Below, piece by piece: positions 59,967-64,000 of a stretch of 64,000 nucleotides of DNA. Every line of letters starts with the position of its first letter. Position 1 is the first letter of the stretch. Both the position numbers and the translations under genes were made by a program. The stretch comes from Odiellus spinosus. Lineage: Eukaryota > Arthropoda > Arachnida > Opiliones > Phalangiidae. The notes under the pieces were generated by a model. It saw nothing but the letters and a program-made list of their open reading frames with translations. It was not told the origin of the DNA and made no database searches. The DNA lies in the NCBI GenBank assembly GCA_963920705.1, contig OY987239.1, positions 310,001-374,000 of the forward strand. Reading direction: 5' to 3'.

Positions 59967-60307
59967 TCCCTCCGACGGGCGTTAAAATCGAGTAAACCGC
60001 GGTCAAAAAGGGTCCGGAGAGGCGTCCGCGATTTAAACAGGGACGCGAAAAGTGGCAAAAAACGGCTCGTAGCGCGAAAACGATACCGTTTCCGGTAAAA
60101 GGAAGAAGGGTCGTTTACTTTAAAAAAAAAAAAAAAAAAATCGAATTTTTCCGCGTTTTTTTCGGCCTTTTGGGTAGCCTTATTTCGACGGAAATAGCGA
60201 TTTAATCCGGAAATAAATCGATGGAATCGGTAGGCGAGAGGGAGATCTATCGATTAATCGTTTTATTAGGGGTCTACGACGCGTAGTTCCCGTTTTACTC
60301 GCTTCCG
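59967..60307 (+). repeat. Truncated monomer at the right edge of block B
   Basis: Breaks off after cgcttccg at exactly the same satellite position as block A, followed by the same gtt and the same LTR end. It has a private change, ttattagggg for ttataagggg (60265). Confidence 0.92.
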
Positions 60308-60310
60308 GTT

Positions 60311-60409
60311 TGTTGTTGTTTAAGAAACGACTACAGTGTTAACTCTAACTTTGTTTATTCAGAAGTGAGTGTCTATGTTTTAAAACACTAGCTTTTATGT
60401 ACATGTTAA
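60311..60409 (-). mobile_element. Copia LTR fragment, 99 bp
   Basis: Identical by eye to the first 99 bp of the LTR at 15107, including the ttcag variant that distinguishes that LTR from 24847-25071. It ends at acatgttaa, after which unrelated AT-rich sequence begins. It is preceded by cggtt, the same bases that precede 15107. There is no second duplication and no internal element sequence, so this is a duplicated junction and not a solo LTR. Confidence 0.93.
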
Positions 60410-60723
60410 CAAGTTGGGAAACCAAAATAATACCTCCCCGACAACCACGTGATGTTAACTAACCTAACCTTACCTAAAATATTAAAATTTATGGCATTTG
60501 TGGAAGACGAAGATTGAAAGCAAAAAAAAAAAAATAATATCTCAATTAAACACTAAATATATTAAACCAATAATTCAGGTCAAAAATATACTTCTTATCA
60601 AGATAAATTTGAATGCAAAAGAATCAAACTTAATTCAAAATAAAATTTTGAGAACCAGAGTCAGAAAAATTTTTGCTGAATAATGAATTAATTTTAATAT
60701 AAATGCGTATCGAGTAAAATAAG

Positions 60724-62140
60724 CAAGGTCAAGGTTCTTCTTTTAAAACCATATAATAATTTTGAAGGCTCTAGAGTATTTGCAGACCAAGTAACGCCAA
60801 TAGGCAAAACATTATATCACATTGAACCTATATGCATTTCTTCAGTATACCAACAAAACCCTAAATAATTCTCTACTTAAAACCAAACCTAACTAGAGAA
60901 AAAAAGGAAAATAAATAAGATATAACCACATAGATTTCAAGATAAATAATCCAGTCCATAATTCAGTATTAAAACAAAAAAATCAGAATTAAGACAACTG
61001 AAATTAGCAATCTTTGGTAATATGTAAAATAGCCCTTACACGAACAATTTAAGTAAAGCAAATTATCAAATAAACGACAAATAAGTCAATTAATTAAAAT
61101 GAAAAATATTAATCTTACCACTACCAAATAGCGGGCAGAAAACACAGACATCAAGATAACATTAGCAAAATAAATTTTCAACACCGGTAATCCTGAGACC
61201 TAGATTCTACAAAATCTTCCTGAATAATAAATTTATTTTAATCTAAAAAATATAAAATCTTAAAAAATATATATACAAATAACATATTGATAAACCAATT
61301 AAAATTAGATGCGAAAAACATTTAATCTCGATATGAGATTAGATACACAAGGTCAAGGTTCTTCTTTTAAAACCATATCAGAATTTTGACGGTTGTAGAG
61401 TATTTGTAGACCAAGTAACGTGAAAAGGCAAAATGTTATATCACATTGAACCTATACATGGCTTCAGTATACAACACAACCCTAATAAACCTATCAATAA
61501 ACAACTAACGCATTGGCTTTCCGTATATCAGGTTAAACTAAAAATAATGAACTCATCAAACAAATAATTCAAATTCCAAATTACTACCTTACCAATAAAA
61601 TTGCATTCAAACGATTCAAACTTCATTTAAAATCATCGAGCCAAATTTCTAGACAACTAGTTTCGTCAAAGATTTCAAAAGAATGAAGTAAATTTAAGTT
61701 CAATAAAATATAACTACAGAGAAACGAATCAGTAAAAACCTTTAGATTTTCAAACAAATATTTCTTTCACAACTCATTAATAAAATAGAATTATAATTCG
61801 AGTCAATGAAAATATACCAAAAATGTCCAAATAACAATATTTCAAACCAACAATAAACGCATCAAACAAATAATTCAAATTCAAAATTTTTTCTTACCAA
61901 TAAATCGTATTCAAACCAATGAAACTCAGTTTAAAATTTCAACCAGCAAAATCTCGAGAGAACAAGCTTAGTCGAAGATTTCAAAAAAAATGAAACGATT
62001 TAACGTTCAATAAATTTAAATTTAGATAAGCAAGGTCAAGGTCTTCCAGTAAAAACATATCGCCGTTTAGAAAACTAGAGTATTTGTCGCCCAAGTAACG
62101 CTATTAGGCAAAATGTTTGATCAAAATCAAGTTTTACCTC
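60724..62140 (+). repeat. Three diverged copies of a ~110-150 bp repeat, ~650 bp apart
   Basis: Copies at 60724-60867, 61348-61490 and 62031-62140 share caaggtcaagg, a tagagtatttg core, cccaagtaacg or ccaagtaacg, and aggcaaaatgtt. The first two continue into tatatcacattgaacctata. Copies 2 and 3 also share the following caataaa...acgcattggcttt-like segment, so the true unit may be ~650 bp in degenerate tandem. Confidence 0.8.
61551..61995 (+). repeat. Diverged direct repeat pair
   Basis: 61551-61690 and 61857-61995 share catcaaacaaataattcaaa, cttaccaataaa, ttcaaac and aagatttcaaaa, about 305 bp apart. Confidence 0.75.
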
Positions 62141-62844
62141 GGTATCGCCTAAATAACAATAAGTAAACACATTCAATAAAAAACAATTAACGAATTAGCT
62201 TTCAGCATAACACGCTATACTACGGACTGTGACGCACAATTTCGCTTTTTGGTGCTACACGACCTACAGATACCTTATAAGCCCACGTCTTAAAACGCAT
62301 GTTTTTGAGGTATAATGCTTTGAGTGAGGAAGGCATGTCTCTTTTTTGGCCCCACCATCAATTTTTTATAATTTTTTTCTGACAGGGTGGACCTGAGTAA
62401 AAATATACCAAGTTGTGAAACAAATGTCATTTTACGTGACTCCACACTAGCTAAAACGTTCCCGGAAATACACGACAGTAGGCCTTAAAAGCCGTGTTCT
62501 ACTGAGATTAACATTAAATTCATGTGCAGAAATGTATGAAATTTAGTTAAAACTTATTAAGAGATCCAATCACATGACTCTCTTCCCCACTCTTTCTACA
62601 TTTCACTCTATGGTCAACCATATCAGATATACCAAATAAAACACGAGAAATTTCAATGTCAATCCGGTTTAAGAAAGTTCGTCAACTGTAAATTATGGCA
62701 CGAATTACCTGGTTCGATCTGCACACGCGCGAGAATTCTACAAAATAATTTGAAAGACCGTGCTAGTTCTTAAAACCAATTCTTACGCTACTGTTCGCAA
62801 GTTTGCCAAAGATTACAGTAATTCCCCATACATAAAGCTGATTC

Positions 62845-62881
62845 TCCCAAGAATATCAAAGCGATTTTGATATTCTTGGGA
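62845..62881. other. Perfect hairpin, 16-bp arms, 5-nt loop
   Basis: TCCCAAGAATATCAAA and TTTGATATTCTTGGGA surround gcgat. The stem is the strongest in the right flank. It is shorter than a typical animal pre-miRNA, and the pairing does not extend well beyond two more base pairs. Confidence 0.85.
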
Positions 62882-63987
62882 AAAGGGTTTCACGACTATA
62901 ATTTTTCTTAAGTGGTTTAACATTTTGTATCAATCAGCCTCACCTTTAAATCTTATACACCATGGTGTATTGCAATTCCCCTTGAACTGGTTAAAGTTGA
63001 ATCGAGTAAAATCGAAGCTCTTATTAAGTTCCAATCAATTAATTAGAATTTTAACCCTGCCTCACCATTTGCCTCGTTTTTAAGTATACTCTAAAGGTCG
63101 AAATTAAACGTCAAAATAAAAGTCTGGCGCGAATTTATGACATATCCAATCAGATTAAGCGATTTTATTTTGCGCATACTAATGAACAGATAGAGGCAAG
63201 AAAGTCACTTAGACATTTACTGGCGAGAAATTACAAACATTAATGAAGAATTTACTGCAAATCCAGCGTTTCTCGTGAATTATACCCTCACGTACACGCG
63301 ACATTTTCGCAAATGAGCGAGAAATCGAACTCATTAACGAAGTTTTAGTGCTTTATGCAGTATCGGAAACGGGCGAGAAATTGAAAAACTTTAATTGAAA
63401 ATGCGAGCTAGAAACTTCTTTTTATAGCCAAGTTCCTACATACTGTTTCCAACTTCGCTAGAAGAAAACAGTTTATCCCGGTAAATAAAGCTGATTCCCT
63501 TATAATTCAATCGAAATGAACCAAAAATATATTAATAACAATTTCCAATGTCCTTATAATCATAAATTTATCCCTGTGAACGCGCCTTTATCGCTTATCT
63601 AAATTATGTCATTTCAATCTTCCATACCCGTGTAAACGCACCTTTATTTATATTCTTCAATCCACCCTAAGTTTGCACCAGAGATAAGCCTATACTACCC
63701 GTTATACCTTTGCTTTTTCGAGTAAATGATATATATGGAAAATAGCTTAGGCGCATGCTGCCAACTCAAACTGCCATTAATCGGTCAAATTTCTTTAAAT
63801 TTTTGCACAAATTCTCAAATAACTTCTAAACTATCTCGAATTTTAAATTAATTTTTCGACTTTCTTATTAATTAGATTAAATTTAACCATCCCGATATTT
63901 TTATTTATAATATAAATTAATATTGCGTTTCATTTCCCTATCGATATCACACCATGAGGCTAATTTGCATTCGTTCCAAAAAGATGC

Positions 63988-63995
63988 TATATAAA
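63988..63995 (+). promoter_or_regulatory. TATA-like sequence at window end
   Basis: TATATAAA five bases before the end. It could belong to a gene downstream of the window, but in AT-rich DNA such matches are frequent. Confidence 0.15.
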
Positions 63996-64000
63996 CCGTT

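Larger units (their letters stand above)
25361..60307 (+). repeat. Satellite array, block B (25 full monomers)
   Basis: Same monomer and orientation as block A. Full monomers start at 26229, 27565, 28900, 30252, 31603, 32964, 34320, 35676, 37026, 38363, 39726, 41056, 42390, 43729, 45086, 46425, 47782, 49141, 50494, 51850, 53201, 54542, 55899, 57256 and 58611, with a partial one from 59967. Lengths are 1330-1363 bp. Subfamilies are visible: tcaataagg instead of tcaaaaagg (26229, 30252-35676, 47782 and 53201 monomers), and gacaacgttcg with ggcattagaac (37026 monomer and relatives). The reading frames that recur in every monomer shift with homopolymer length and are not genes. Confidence 0.97.
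60410..62200. other. AT-rich flank with degenerate repeats
   Basis: No gene recognised. A 61-codon open frame at 60498-60683 is Lys/Ile/Asn-rich as expected from AT-rich DNA and has no family resemblance. The stretch is largely made of diverged repeats listed separately. Confidence 0.7.
62200..64000. other. AT-rich flank without recognised gene
   Basis: No open frame of note. Short recurring phrases are seen: ataaagctgattc (62833 and 63486), gcgagaaat (63227, 63318 and 63373), and gtgaacgcgcctttat / gtgtaaacgcacctttat (63577 and 63632). They suggest old decayed repeats. Nothing else is supported. Confidence 0.6.

Noticed and set aside
1-60307. CRISPR array
   Set aside because: Repeats are 1.34 kb, without short spacers, in eukaryotic transposon-rich DNA.
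60311-60409. Solo LTR
   Set aside because: Only 99 of 225 bp, without the other LTR end or a right-hand target duplication; identical junction to 15107 indicates duplication.
60453-60476. Telomere-like ctaacctaacctt, the TTAGG repeat of insects
   Set aside because: Only two perfect units; too short to call a telomeric or interstitial telomeric array.
60498-60683. 61-codon open frame
   Set aside because: Lys/Ile/Asn composition expected by chance in AT-rich DNA; no context or family support.

Overview
The window is eukaryotic repeat-dominated DNA, most probably from an insect or another arthropod. The main pointer is a copia-family LTR retrotransposon whose primer-binding site matches the 5' half of initiator tRNA-Met, the priming mode known from Drosophila copia. 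I cannot name a species. There is no bacterial-type gene organisation and no intact host gene.

Layout. (1) 1-15103: head-to-tail array of a ~1.34 kb satellite monomer (11 full copies plus a partial one), already inside the array at base 1. (2) 15107-25071: a copia-like element on the minus strand with 225-bp LTRs and a perfect 5-bp target duplication, sitting at the edge of the array. Its gag-pol frame carries two in-frame stops. (3) 16116-21344: a second LTR element of ~5.2 kb nested inside the copia reverse-transcriptase region. It lies in the opposite orientation, has ~1.05 kb LTRs and no coding capacity (a LARD-like non-autonomous element). (4) 25077-25360: a short non-satellite island that shows where the array originally ended. 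(5) 25361-60307: a second block of the same satellite in the same orientation (25 full monomers plus two partial ones). (6) 60311-60409: a 99-bp fragment of the copia LTR at exactly the same satellite junction as at 15107. (7) 60410-64000: AT-rich sequence with degenerate repeats and no recognisable gene.

The satellite is CpG-rich and full of palindromes. Each monomer holds a ~608-bp cassette bounded by two inverted copies of a 20-mer that is itself a near-perfect palindrome. It also holds a ~185-bp homopyrimidine tract whose minus strand carries a textbook G-quadruplex motif. Array edges and higher-order-repeat boundaries fall at these two structures, which suggests they act as breakage or recombination points.

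The most unusual feature is in the nested element: a ~0.9 kb run (19222-20093) of about twenty short hairpins with three families of stems and mostly 6-nt loops. Stem arms covary between modules. Every non-Watson-Crick pair I found, apart from a few plain mismatches, is a G:U in the plus-strand RNA, which is the sense strand inferred independently from the polypurine tract.
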